Origin: Impatiens glandulifera | Taxonomy: Eukaryota > Streptophyta > Magnoliopsida > Ericales > Balsaminaceae | NCBI RefSeq assembly: GCF_907164915.1 | Contig: NC_061863.1 | Location: 28,067,710-28,131,709, forward strand | Length of the DNA: 64,000 nucleotides | Direction: 5' to 3' | Notes under the pieces: generated by a model | The model's database searches: none | Told to the model about the DNA's origin: nothing | Seen by the model: only the letters and a program-made list of their open reading frames with translations | In this document: one piece after another, positions 13,847 to 24,720 of the stretch | How the letters are laid out: each line of letters opens with the position of its first letter | Position numbering within the stretch: the first letter of the stretch is position 1 | Program-made: the position numbers and the translations under genes

Positions 13847-14069
13847 GGATGGATATATGTAGGGGCTCGTTCACTCCGAAAAAATTAAAATGTGACATTA
13901 CTTCTTAATTTTTTTTTAAAAAAATCAGTATTTTATTTATTTAATTATTAAAAAATGATAAAACTTACATTTATTTACCCGTTTTATCCAAAAAAAATTT
14001 GATTTTTTATTTTAGCCAAACCTAAATTTTGTTTAAGTCCACCCCACCACCGAATCCTGGATCCGTCCC
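13847..14069. mobile_element. 223-bp insertion flanked by a 13-bp direct repeat
   Basis: TAAGAGTATACAT occurs exactly at 13834-13846 and 14070-14082, on both sides of this segment. This is what a target duplication made by LINE/SINE-type retroposition looks like. The minus strand begins GGGACGGATCCAGGATTC, a sequence type common at plant repeat ends. The family is not identified. Confidence 0.45.
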
Positions 14070-14379
14070 TAAGAGTATACATTTTGGACAATTATTTTTT
14101 AAGAAAAGATAGGTCATTTATTTCGTATAAGATTTAGAGACACTCATTTCTTATTAAAATTTCATACAAAAATTTATAACATGTATCAATCATTCTAAAT
14201 TAAATAATGTTGGGTCAAATTATTTTAACTAAAATAAAGAATAAGATTATTCTATGCCGACCTTATTTTGATGATTTGTGATTAAAACTTAGTTGTGAAT
14301 AAAGCTAAGTTGTCTATTTGGTTTTGTGCAGGTGCATTAGACTATGCTAACTTAGACGTGGTCTAAGCATGCTAATTAG

Positions 14380-15360
14380 AAGAAGTTAGACGTGGTAGTC
14401 TAACTCCATTAGACTTGGTCTAATGGAATGCGAAGTTAGACGTGGTAGTCTAACTCCATTAGACTTGGTCTAATGGGATACATAGTTAGACGAGGTAGTC
14501 TAACTCCATTAGACTTGGTCTAATGGGATGCGAAGTTAGACGTGGTAGTCTAACTTCATTAGACTTGGTCTAATGGAATGCGAAGTTAGACGTGGTAGTC
14601 TAACTCCATTAGACTTGGTCTAATGGGATACGTAGTTAGACGTGGTAGTCTAACTCCATTAGACTTGGTCTAATGGGATACGTAGTTAGACGTGGTAGTC
14701 TAAATCCATTAGACTTGGTCTAATGGGATGCGAAGTTAGACGTGGTAGTCTAACTTCATTAGACTTGGTCTAATGGAATGCGAACTTAGACGTGGTAGTC
14801 TAACTCCATTAGACTTGGTCTAATGGGATACGTAGTTAGACGTGGTAGTCTAACTCCATTAGACTTGGTCTAATAGGATACGTAGTTAGACGTGGTAGTC
14901 TAACTCCATTAGACTTGGTCTAATGGGATGCGAAGTTAGACATGGTAGTCTAACTCCATTAGACATGGTCTAATGGGATGTGTAGTTAGACGTGATAGTC
15001 TAACTCCATTAGACTTGGTCTAATGGAATGCGAAGTTAGACGTGTTAGTCTAACTCCATTAGTCTTGGTGTAATGGAATGCGAAGTTAGATGTGGTAGTC
15101 TAACTCCATTAGACTTGGTCTAATGGGATACGTAGTTAGACGAGGACGTCTAACTCCATTAGACTTGGTCTAATGGGATGCGAAGTTAGACGTGGTAGTC
15201 TAACTCCATTAGACTTGGTCTAATGGGATGCGTAGTTAGACGTGGACGTCTAACTCCATTAGACTTGGTCTAATGGGATGCGTAGTTAGACAAGGACGTC
15301 TAACTCCATTAGACTTGGTCTAATGGGACACTCAATTAGACGAGGACGTTTAACTCCTTT
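14380..15360 (+). repeat. 50-bp tandem array of palindromes inside the E1 LTR
   Basis: About 20 units of 50 bp. Each unit holds two dyads: TTAGACGTGGTAGTCTAA and CATTAGACTTGGTCTAATG, joined by GGATGCGAAG or similar. Units differ by a few bases. Many contain the word ACGTGG, the core of G-box/ABRE-like bZIP sites. It is not coding. Confidence 0.9.
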
Positions 15361-15667
15361 AGAATTGGTCTAATAGAGCACGTCTAATGCCTTGCTTTAG
15401 CAACCGTATGAAGAAAGCATTCGTCTAACCATGATCAACTAACTGTTGGCTACTCCTGCTCCACTCACTTTTGTGCAGCCTGACAAGCTAGCTAATTGTA
15501 TCAAATGAACGAACGCCATGTACGCAAATGTCCTTCCACTGGTTTGTCTAGTATAGAACAATATCAGAAGGATAGTTGGTGCACTACCAGTTCGGTACGG
15601 CCACGATCCATTTGCTTAGAGTCTGCTGATTTCTGGTACTATGGGAGGCCTTCCAACGGACACTTGC

Positions 15668-15673
15668 CACGTG
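15668..15673 (+). promoter_or_regulatory. G-box in the E1 LTR
   Basis: CACGTG within TTGCCACGTGTCC, about 35-45 bp upstream of the TATA-like site. The same word with CACGTG is at 49122-49127 in the solo LTR (minus strand). E3 has the changed form CACATG near 54340. Confidence 0.5.
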
Positions 15674-16259
15674 TCCATGAAGAAGATTCGACCATTGGTG
15701 TCCTTCTATTACAAATAGATGCTCAAGGACAACAGATGAATCTCTCGGTCACTAAATTCACAAACTTACTCTTGCACTTACTAATTTCTTACATTCTTCA
15801 AGTTCAAGAGAGAAAGATTCACTCACTGTCTACCTGTGAGAATATTGTTGAGAATATTATAAGTTAAAAAGAGGTTGTTCTATTCAACATAGAGTTAGCT
15901 AGTTCAGTAAGTTGTATTTGATCAAAGCACAACTATAACGAATTAAAAACCTCAATCCCTTCAAAGTATTTAGTGAATATCCTTCCGGTTGTGGAAGAAT
16001 GGGTGACGTAGGAGGGTTTGCTCCGTACATCCATAAACAACTCCTTGTGTTTTTTACTTTTTGTCATTCATCTTCCATCGATTCAAAGCTTCAAATTCGA
16101 CGAACACTTCCGCACTTGAATCCGTTTCAAGAGTTCGAAGGATTTATGAAGAATAAAAATAGATATTAATCTCTCACAGGATTACTATTGAATCGTCTAT
16201 CATAAGTTGTTATCAATAGTCAGACCCTAGTCTCTATTGCTAGCACCAATCCTATCAAG

Positions 16260-16272
16260 TGATATCAGAGCC
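16260..16272 (+). promoter_or_regulatory. Primer binding site of E1
   Basis: TGATATCAGAGCC, two bases after the LTR end. It differs by one base from TGGTATCAGAGCC, the usual copia primer site pairing with initiator tRNA-Met. Confidence 0.8.
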
Positions 16273-16309
16273 TCGTTTTCTATTCTCAAGCTTCTAAAGA
16301 ACCTGAATC

Positions 16310-17560
16310 ATGTCTGTCGTCAACCAAATTCTTGTGCTCTCAAAAGAAAACTACGAGTATTGAATGATGAGAATGCAAGCGCATTTGGCAGCCATCGATT
16401 GCGACATGTGGAATATCATCACTAATGGTCCTATAAAAATTGAGAAGTCAAGATGCAAATGGACGATGAAAGATAAGATGATGAACAACCTGGATAATGT
16501 CGCCAAAGATATTCTGTACAAGTCGATCGACATGAACATATTCAGTGAGATCAAGTCATGCTCCTCCTCTAAAGAAATTTAGGAGAAGCTGATTCAAATT
16601 TATGGCTATAATGATCAAATAAAGAAGAACTGAAAAGAACAAAAGGTTCTTATGAGCGTTGAAAGCAAGTCCAAGTGGGCCGATAGCGGCTCAGAGGACT
16701 CATCTGACAAAAGTGATAACGAAGCCGTCACATGCTTGATGGAAGACGACAAATCGAAGGTATTCAACTTCTCCTTAAAAGATTTTACGAGAGATGAGTT
16801 GACTACTGTACTCAATGACATGGTTACTGAGTACAAGAAGTTATCAGACTATTTAATGAAATGAACTCAAAATATGAGGCAAATAACTCTCCTTCATCTC
16901 AAGTTTCTGAAACCAAAATTTTCTGAAAACAAAGTGGCTGAGCTCTCATCTGAGAATGAGATGCTTAAAGAAAAGGTTCAAACTCATTTTTCTGAAAACC
17001 AACGCTTGACATATGTGGTCAGTTCTTGGAAGAAGTCTAGAGACGCTGTCAGACAACAAATTTATATGCTGAGGCCTGCCGGATGTAAATCCAGTTTAGG
17101 ATTTGACAGTGATGACTCAGACAAGTCCTGTAAGAAGTTAAACTCAGCAACATACATGTTTAAGCCTATAAACTTTGTCAAAGAGAGTTTAACTGATAAT
17201 GGAACTAATCCAAGATGTGAGGATCTAACCTTACAGGATGAAATTATTTATATTCCTCTAACTGTAAGCTGGATGAAACCAAGGAAGAAAACAGCCAACA
17301 AGTCTGGAAAACTAAAACTTGAAAAGAAGTCATGGAGTTTTAAACAAAAACCATCCTCTAAGGTTAAGAGTTCAACTGCTAGCAGAAAGACGTCTACTAA
17401 GCCTAAGACATACACACTTATCATAACAGAAAAAGGGAAATTCATCAAAATAACTCAAATATGGATTCCTAAGGGACTGATTAACCGAGGACCAAGTGAA
17501 TGTGGGTACCAAAAGATTGTAAATATATTTTTGTGTAGGTACATTAGATTAACTGACTGG
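16310..17560 (+). pseudogene. gag remnant of E1 with the centre deleted
   Basis: Starts at ATG 16310 (MSVVNQILVLSKENYEY), then a TGA where E3 reads Trp. The N-terminal gag part runs to about 16625. It joins directly to the acidic stretch after the zinc knuckle (SVESKSKWADSGSEDSSDK, from about 16655). The central gag domain and the CCHC knuckle, both present in E2, are missing. A Lys-rich gag-protease linker follows (16874-17540). The same junction is present in E3. Capsid assembly would not be expected from this copy. Confidence 0.8.
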
Positions 17561-17569
17561 AGGACTCAG

Positions 17570-18052
17570 TTTGGTATCTAGACAGTGGATGTTCCAGACA
17601 TATGACTAGAGATAGATGGCTTCTAACTGAAATAACAGACTGCTCAGGTCCTAAGATCAGTTTTGGCGATAACAGCAAGGGTAAGACCATGGGTAAAGGT
17701 AAAATTATCTATGGTAATCAAATCATCAACAATGTGCTACTTGTTGAAAACCTGTGCTATAACCTGATCATCATTAGTCAATTATGTGATAATGGTTTTT
17801 CTATTGATTTTCAAACTTATGCATGCTTGGTTAAGGATTAGCAGGGTAACACTCTGTTGACCGGAAGCAAGGTAGGAAACTCTTATAAGTTGAACTGGAA
17901 AAAATAAGATATCTAATCCCTTATGCATGATTACCAAAAATGATCAGAATTGGCTATGGCATAAGAGATTAAATCATCTTAATTTTAAAACTATTAACAA
18001 TATTTGTTCTCATAATTTAGTTTTCGGCTTACCAAATTTGAAGTTTTTAAAG
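17570..18052 (+). pseudogene. Protease and GAG-pre-integrase region of E1
   Basis: Aspartic protease motif WYLDSGCSRHMT near 17575 (catalytic DSG), in a frame shifted from the linker. It continues to about 17890 with GKGKI and NNVLLVENLCYNL. The HHCC zinc region begins at WLWHKRLNHLNFKTINN (about 17950). An in-frame stop interrupts it near 17840. Confidence 0.8.
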
Positions 18053-18743
18053 GACAAGGTTTGTCCTACTTTCCAGTTAGACAAGCTGAGCAAATCATCG
18101 TTCAAAATTAAAGGGAAATCTCAATCCAACCAGTGTTTGGAACTTTTACACATGGATCTTTTTGGTCCAATTCCTGTAAAGAGCTGAGAAGGAATGAGAT
18201 TCACCCTAGTCATTATTGATAATTTTTCACGATTCACATGGGTTACATTTTTGCAATCTAAGAATCAGACGGCTGAGAATTTGATGATCCTTAGAAGACT
18301 TCAAAATCAAAAATATTTTAAGCGTTTCTAAAATAAGAAGTGATATGGGAACCCAGTTCACCAATAGACACCTAAATTTCTATCTTGAGGAGTCTGACAA
18401 GGTTTGTCCTGCTTGCTAGTTAGACAAGTAGAGCAAATCATCGTTCAAAAGTAAAGGGAAATATCAGTCCAACCGGTGTTTGAAACTTTTACACATGAAC
18501 CTTTTTGGTCCAATTCCTATAAAGAGCTTGGAAGGAATGAGATTCACCCTAGTCATTATTGATGATTTTTCACGATTCACATGGGTTATATTTTTGCAAT
18601 GTAAGGATCAGATGACTGAGAATTTGATTAAGATCCTTAGAAGACTTCAAAATCAAAAATCTTTTAAGCATTTCTAAAATAAGAAGTGATCGGGGAACCG
18701 AGTTCACCAATAGACGCCTAACTTTATATCTCGAGGAGTCTGA
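18053..18743 (+). repeat. 342-bp direct duplication inside the E1 integrase
   Basis: 18053-18394 and 18395-18743 are tandem copies of one integrase segment, both starting GACAAGGTTTGTCCT. The copies have diverged. The first keeps the catalytic HMDLFGP but has SDMGTQF. The second has HMNLFGP (catalytic Asp changed to Asn) but keeps SDRGTEF. Neither copy alone has both aspartates in the normal context. Confidence 0.85.
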
Positions 18744-19560
18744 TATTAGACACGAGTTGTCTAGTTCCAGAACTCCACAGCAAAATGGTATTGCTGAGAG
18801 AAGAGTCATGACACTGAAGGAAGCAACGAGATCTATACTTGTTGACTCAGGTGTTCCTCAAAAGTTCTGGGTAGAAGTCATAAACACAACATGTTATACA
18901 CAAAATCGGTCAATAATTAATAAACACTTTGACAAAACACCTTATGAACTATTTTATGGAAGAATTCCTACAGTTTTTTACTTTTGAGTATTCAGGTGTA
19001 AGTGTTTCATTCATAACAATGGGAAAAAGTATTTGACCGCTTTTGATGCTAAAGTAGATGCTGGAATCATGTTAGGTTACTCCTCAATTAGTAAAGCTTT
19101 CAGAGTGTACAATAATCGAACACAAACTGTTGAGGAATCCTTCCATGTTGCCTGTGATGAATTTGTTGAAAACAATTCTATCAATCCCTTCGACCTTGCT
19201 ATTAGATTAGAAGCAATAAATCTTGAATATGATAGTGAAGATGAAGCTCCGATTAAAAGGATTTATTCGTCTGATCAAGTGGCTGATCTGGTTGAGAATC
19301 AACTAGATGTCCAAACTTCTGTTCAATAGGCTGTTGACAGTTCGGACGTCGCTGAGCCATCTAATCCAACGTCTAACCCCTCAGGATCAAACTTCAGATG
19401 GAACAGAAATCATCCACCACGATTGATAATTAGTAATCTTAACTTTCCTCGTAGGAAAAGACGTCAATTATTGGATGAAATGGCTAACTATACTTTTATT
19501 TCTCAAATTGAGCCTAAGAAAATTAGTGAAGCCATGCTTGATCCAGATTGGATCAATGCC
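18744..19560 (+). pseudogene. Integrase C-terminal part and linker of E1
   Basis: Continues the integrase with SSSRTPQQNGIAERR (the Glu of DDE lies here) to about 18987, a stop, then LTAFDAKVDAGIMLGYSS from about 19033 and an acidic linker with stops. Matches 51040-51600 in E3 and 39770-40700 in E2. Confidence 0.75.
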
Positions 19561-21035
19561 ATGCAATAGGAGTTAAACCAATTTGTGAGAAATAAAGTGT
19601 GACATATAACTTCAAGGACGACTGATGAATCAGTCATTGGAACAAGATGAGTTTTTCTAAACAAGCTCAGTGAAAATGGCTTAGTTCTGAGAAACAAAGC
19701 CTGGTTAGTTGCTCAAGGATATAGACAGGAGGAAGGAATTGACTTTGAGGAGGCATTTGCACCTGTAGCTAGACTTGAGGCAATCCGAATCTTCCTAACT
19801 TATGCATCTTTTAAGAATTTCAAAGTCTTTCAAATGGATGTAAAAAGTGCATTTTTAAATGATAATTTAAATGAAGATGTATATGTTGAACAACCCCCTA
19901 GTTTTCTAGATCATTCTTTACCAAATCATGTTTTTAAACTTGATAAAGCTTTATATGGTTTGAAACAAGCTCCAAGAGCTTGGTATGATACTTTGACTAA
20001 ATTCCTATTTGATCATGATTTTATTATTGGCTCAGTTGACAAAATATTGTTTAGATTTGTTAAAGATTCTCATATTCTTCCTGTTCAAGTTTATGTTGAT
20101 GATATCATATTTGGGTAAAAAAACCCCAAATTATGTGAGAAATTTGCCAAGCTGATGCAAGAAAAATTCGAGATGAGTATGATGGGAGAATTAACTTTCT
20201 TCCTCAGGCTTCAAGTTTGTCAACTTGAAAAAGGGACTTTCATCAACCAATCCAAATACACCAAGGAGCCGTTAAAGAAGTTTGGAATGGAGAGCTGCTC
20301 GGCTGCAACCACTCCAATGAGTTCTTCCAGCAAGCTAGTCAAAGATGAAGATACACAAAGCGTTGACATCACTGCCTATAGAGGACTCATCGACTCTTTG
20401 CTCTATCTTACTGCCAGCCAGCCTGACATCCAGTTTGCTAAGCAAATTTTGAAATATTCTAGGATAATCCTAAACAATCTCACTATATTTCTGCTAAGCA
20501 AATTTTGAAATATTTAAAGGGAACTCAAAATGTGTGACTGTGCTATCCGAAAGATTCCAGTTTCAATCTAACGAGTTTCTCAGATGTAGATTATGTAGGG
20601 TGCAAGATTGATCGAAAAAACACCAATGGAACTTAACAGTTTCTTGGTGATCATTTGATTTCCTAGTTTAGCAAGAAACAAACGTCGATTGCTACGTCTA
20701 TAGCTGAAGCATAATATCTTGTAGTAGGTAGTTGTTGTTCTCAACTCTTGTGGATTCAACAACAACTGAAGAACTATGGAATTGAAGCAGAAAAGTCTCC
20801 AATTATCTACGACAACACAATTGCAATTGCAATCACCTACAATCAATTTCTGCACTCTCGGACAAAGCATATCGAAATTAGACATCATTTCATCCGAGAG
20901 CATATTAGTTAGAAGCATATTCGCCTTGAATATGTCCCAACAGATCAACAAACAACAGACGTGTTCACAAAGCCACTACCCGAGACTAAGTTTTCTCACT
21001 TTAGAAATATTTTAGGGCTTGTTGATATTGAATGA
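19561..21035 (+). pseudogene. Reverse transcriptase and RNase H of E1
   Basis: RT is readable with MDVKSAFLN (19834), [17 protein letters not shown] and the catalytic YVDDIIFG (about 20095). A stop follows directly, then MGELTFFLRLQ and NQSKYTKEPLKKFGMESC. Near 20440-20515 a short stretch is duplicated (GCTAAGCAAATTTTGAAATA twice). RNase H (20520-21035) is broken by several stops; the end GLVDIE followed by TGA fits the family. Confidence 0.82.
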
Positions 21036-21059
21036 CTTATTTGAACTGATCGTGCAAAA

Positions 21060-21076
21060 ATTGAGGGGGAATTTGT
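21060..21076 (+). promoter_or_regulatory. Purine tract after RNase H (possible fossil polypurine tract), E1
   Basis: ATTGAGGGGGAATTTG, 25 bp after the RNase H stop. In most copia elements such a tract sits here, next to the 3' LTR. In E1 0.8 kb of spacer and an accessory gene follow instead. E3 has the same tract at 47347-47357 (minus). Confidence 0.5.
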
Positions 21077-21084
21077 TGTTTAAA

Positions 21085-21480
21085 AGTAACTAGACAGACA
21101 TGTGTAGACGGAGGTCTCAATCGGTCTAATAGATCAATCGTTTAAAGAATATACCTACTTAGACGCATATTTTCTTAAGTAGTTTGTGCTTCCAGGTTGG
21201 ATAATTGTCTTAGTTTATAACCTACACATGTTAGACGTCTGAGTCTAATAGACGTGTAGACGTTTGTAAGACAAGTGTAGTTAGACGCTCACGTCTAACT
21301 AGACACACGTTTAACACGTGGTGTTCGAGTGTAATTAGACGTCTGAGTCTAATAGACGTGTAGACGTCTATAAGACAAGCGTGGTTAGACGCTTGCGTTT
21401 AATAGACGCCTATCCAACTTAGAGGCAAATAATGTAGACAGTAAGTTAGACGTCTAACTACGTACGTCCTTAGACTTTTC
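21085..21480 (+). repeat. AGACGTCT-type palindromic repeats upstream of the E1 accessory gene
   Basis: Scattered, partly duplicated words such as TTAGACGTCTGAGTCTAATA and TTAGACGCTCACGTCTAA, similar in type to the LTR array but less regular. E3 has the matching region at 46960-47290. Confidence 0.7.
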
Positions 21481-21773
21481 ATCTTCAGAAGAATTGGACA
21501 TCTGTCCACTGTTACATTATTTGTCTATGTACTATTACCGCCAAAAATTGAACAGTCATTTCTCCAATAACTTGAAGACATGTGTCTCTCAATGTTAAAA
21601 GAATGACTAAAATCTCTGATATCTCTCTACTTCATGCTTTACATTAATGATAGACTTTCATGATTATCTTTAATTGCTGCATCTGTAAATGATGAGTCTC
21701 TTGGGAACATGTTTTTATATTTTTGACGGTTTATCTACTCATTGATTTTAATAGTCATATGTCAGTCTATTTC

Positions 21774-21780
21774 TATAAAA
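21774..21780 (+). promoter_or_regulatory. TATA box of the E1 accessory gene
   Basis: TTCTATAAAAG, 121 bp before the accessory ATG at 21901, followed by a CT-rich leader with TTCTTTCTCTAAGAAATC. E3 has the same box and leader (46645-46651, minus), so it is conserved between elements. Confidence 0.6.
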
Positions 21781-21900
21781 GTAACGGTGATATTCAAAGG
21801 GATTTAATATCTTTCTTGTGCATCTTCGCATTCTTTCTCTAAGAAATCTTCTTGTGTCTCTTAGAAATCTAAATTCCCAGTTCTCAAACAATTAATCGAA

Positions 21901-22608
21901 ATGGATTCTCTCGCTCCATTTACTCTTCAAGTGGACTTTAATTCAGTGTCCACCTTAGTCATTCCTAAAATGGTCACTATGTTCGAATCACTTAAAGCTT
22001 CGGGCCTTGAAAAGTTTCTTGGGGATCCTATCGTAATGCACGAACTTGAAGTTCGTCAATTCTTTAAATACAGAAGGTTCTACGACAATAGGCTTGTCGT
22101 GGATTTTTTTTTGAAGAACATGTCTATTTTTATGAAGAATCTTTTGCTCAATTCTTCAATCTCCCTTCGGAGGGACTGTCTGAATTCCCTACCTCTTCTG
22201 ATGAGATATTATCTGAGATGAAGCATGTCTCCTCAAATACATCTGTTGATGGGAAAATTGTTCCTATCGGCTCTCACGGCCTAAAATCTGCTCTGAAAGT
22301 TGAGTTCTCTCTCCTCAACGATATCATCTCCAAATCTCTTTTGGCTAAGGGCTTCTCCAACTCATACTCGAAGATAGTCTTCGAGATAATGATCGATATC
22401 TCTAGGAGAACTGCAATCAACTGGTCGAAAATTATTTTCAAAAACTTGGTGGAAATGATCTCTCCTGAAAGGAGGCCACATGGGTATGCTGCCCCGCTCA
22501 ACATGTTCCTTCCTTCTCTTCTCTCAAATGTAGGACATGGGATCCTCATTAAGTCCTCCAGAGTCTTGAACAACCAAAGAGTTCTCGACTACATTCTCAA
22601 GGTAGGAA
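21901..22608 (+). pseudogene. Accessory gene of E1, unknown function, truncated
   Basis: Begins MDSLAPFTLQVDFNSVSTL. Recognisable blocks are IPKMVTMFESLKASGLEKFL, EVRQFFKY, LKSALKVEFSLLNDIISKSL, INWSKIIFKNLVEMISPERR and GHGILIKSSRVLN. A frameshift near 22150-22210 separates 21901-22221 from 22218-22622. Homology to E3 ends near 22608. I see no signal peptide or membrane segment, so it does not look like a classic Env. From memory, the nearest relatives are uncharacterised repeat proteins of Gesneriaceae and perhaps the 'putative plant transposon protein' families. The role is unknown. Confidence 0.75.
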
Positions 22609-23126
22609 GAATTTTATTTTAATTATTTAATTTAGTATGTTTAATTTTAATTATATTTATATGTGAGTAGTTTAAAATAAATAATATAAATGTGGGTATT
22701 TTGAGAAAGAAAATAAAAAATTTGGGTAAAAAATGAATTAATTTAGAGCTTACACATGTTATGTAATGCATAGGACATGCATTGGAAATGTGATTTTTTT
22801 AACTACAACATTCATATTTGACAAAGTCTTTAAGATTGGCCGTAAATCCATGCGATTCTTGTTAGAACGCCGGTAGTCTCGAAATGAATAGCTTGGTTTA
22901 CGGACGACCAAGCGTGGACTGTAGGTCGAACCGTGAGTGTTACTTGGTATATAAAGAAATCTAAATCAAATGTATTTTCAACGGTATCTCATTTGCTCAA
23001 AATGGTTGAGTCAATCAAAATATACGAATTTTCAATGTCACACCATGTTTCAGTTCGCTCCAGGACTGAAGTGGGTGAACTTACATCTGGTTGTCAAGCT
23101 AAAATGACCACCCTAGCCGTCGAATG
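22609..23126. other. Unclassified DNA between E1 and E4
   Basis: AT-rich at first, then moderately GC with short frames only (the 72-residue frame at 22933-23151 is not recognised). It probably continues at 29016 as the older sequence that E4 inserted into. Confidence 0.4.
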
Positions 23127-23970
23127 TGTTAGAAATCTTATCTTGAAATAAATTACAGAAATATATATAAATTATGTACAAATAAATGAAATAAATAAAA
23201 TATATGAAGAACAATATCACATAATTTGATGGTTGATTCGAGGCATGTGTTAGACACATTTCCTTAAAATAATTCCTTCGTCACCCGTTTGTGCTGGAAC
23301 TTATCGCAGATGGCTGTCGCCCATGGTACAATGAATCTAGTAGTGATTCAGCACCGAAATCACTATGCAACAAACTTGATAAAGTACCTGAATTATCACC
23401 GGGTTTTAACAGAAAATATCGAGCAAAGAACTCAAAGAACACTCACAAAATAAGAAGTGAACTTTTGAAATTATAGTGTGAGAAAATAATCAAAGATGAA
23501 GTGAAGTTTTAGATTAGATATGTGAGATCTTATATTGTTGAAAAGTTAAACCATTAAATAAAATCATCATTTGATCCAATGGTTGACATTGCTTGCCTCT
23601 TCATTTACCTTAATATTTTTCTCTTCATTATAGAGTAATTGTTTGCCAAAATAAGTAAGGTATTTACAGTTTAATACTAACGTTACATGGTTTTCCAATT
23701 TGTTAATAATAATATTAATTATCATAACAAATAATAATAATAACAAACTAATGCAAATTACACTATAAATTAACAACATTTTGTTAATTGGTCATCGATG
23801 CATTTTAGATCAATTACTATAAATTAATTGATTAAAATTATACATTTGGATCAAATTTCACCCTTTAATTCACGTTTGAATTTCATGTGAATTTGATTTG
23901 ATTTTATTACCCAACATTCTAATTTCCATTCATTAACTAAATTTATAGAACTAGTTTAAAAATTCCAACA
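23127..23970 (-). repeat. 3' LTR of E4
   Basis: 844 bp, TGTTAGAAATC...AATTCCAACA on the plus strand. It is highly similar along its whole length to 28170-29010. The 61-residue open frame at 23291-23476 is LTR sequence; its counterpart at 28269-28496 is in the other LTR. Confidence 0.85.
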
Positions 23971-23984
23971 ATCCCCCACATTAA
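23971..23984 (-). promoter_or_regulatory. Polypurine tract of E4
   Basis: ATCCCCCACATTAA on the plus strand, read TTAATGTGGGGGAT on the minus strand, directly before the 3' LTR. Confidence 0.65.
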
Positions 23985-24389
23985 TGGAAATTAAAAGATT
24001 AACCTGGTGAAAGGTTCAACATTTGAATTCTACACAGGATAGGTATGTGTAATCATTTGAACCTTCCCTTGTGAAAGCATATAGCTTTACTAGTTGATTA
24101 GTAAACTCGATGTCGTTGAACTATTCTGCCTTTTGTGTAAACGATTACACACTTTCACAAAGAATTCTCCCTGATACATCTCAAGCTCTCATGGTTGTGT
24201 CCGTTTTAGCCATAGAACACGCGCCTGGTTATGTGAGGGGATCTAGAATTGAGCCGTGTAATTCTTTCAAAAAGGCCCCATTTCCCCTAACATAGGTGAT
24301 CTCTTTGCTCACAAAGAATTATTAAAAGCGTTATGTTTATCCTTGTCAAAATATGTATGGTTTCATTATAGGATTAAACCTCAATAATA

Positions 24390-24720
24390 ACTTTACAAGT
24401 CAGTTCAATTAGGTTGTCCCATTGAACCTAGTTCTTAGGATCTCCAGTCTGCATAGGTTGGGTTTTCCTTCATACCAACTTATAGTAGACTAATGTCTTA
24501 AAAGACTTTCAAACAAACTTTCTATTCAATAATTTTATTAGTGGATTCACAATGTTATCTTTGACTTATATAGTCAAATTTGATAACTCCATTAGAAAGT
24601 GTAGTCTAATGACATTATGTTTAAGACGTGTATGTCGAGACTTGTCATTGACTCTAAGATTATCTAATTTCAAATTACTATTACAATAATTAGAAATTTC
24701 TGATAATCTTGGAATATCTT
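24390..24720 (-). pseudogene. Decayed RNase H end of E4 pol
   Basis: Minus-strand translation gives SRHTRLKHNVIRLHFLMEL and later IVNPLIK. This matches the usual copia RNase H end (SRHIRxRHNxIRxL...DPLTK), with stops between. The 3' untranslated stretch to the purine tract (23985-24390) is of the kind common to many copia elements. Confidence 0.6.

Larger units (their letters stand above)
14208..16257 (+). repeat. 5' LTR of E1 (2050 bp)
   Basis: Begins TGTTGGGTCAAATTA and ends CCTATCA, followed after two bases by the primer site. The same termini bound the solo LTR at 48540-50557, which is confirmed by its target duplication. About half of the LTR is a tandem array (14380-15360). Downstream are a G-box (15668-15673), an AT-rich TATA-like site near 15705-15715 and a conserved block with GGGTGACGTAGGAGG near 16010. 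AATAA at 14203-14207 is the presumed target copy; its partner is lost. The open frame at 15496-15867 is part of the LTR. Confidence 0.88.
14208..22608 (+). mobile_element. Copia element E1 (SIRE/Maximus-like), 3' end missing
   Basis: Order on the plus strand: 5' LTR, tRNA-Met primer site, gag, protease, integrase, RT, RNase H, purine tract, spacer with AGAC repeats, accessory gene. The homology to E3 stops near 22608, inside the accessory gene, and no 3' LTR follows. Many stops and frameshifts mark it as dead. The conserved LTR block with TGACGTAGG, the long LTR and the gene after pol fit the SIRE/Maximus lineage as I know it. Confidence 0.85.

Noticed and set aside
14380..15360. Regular repeat-spacer look, similar to a CRISPR array
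   Set aside because: Both halves of each 50-bp unit are conserved, there are no unique spacers, and it lies inside a plant LTR.
15496..15867. 123-residue open frame on the plus strand
   Set aside because: It lies in the E1 LTR promoter/leader region and has no recognisable protein features.
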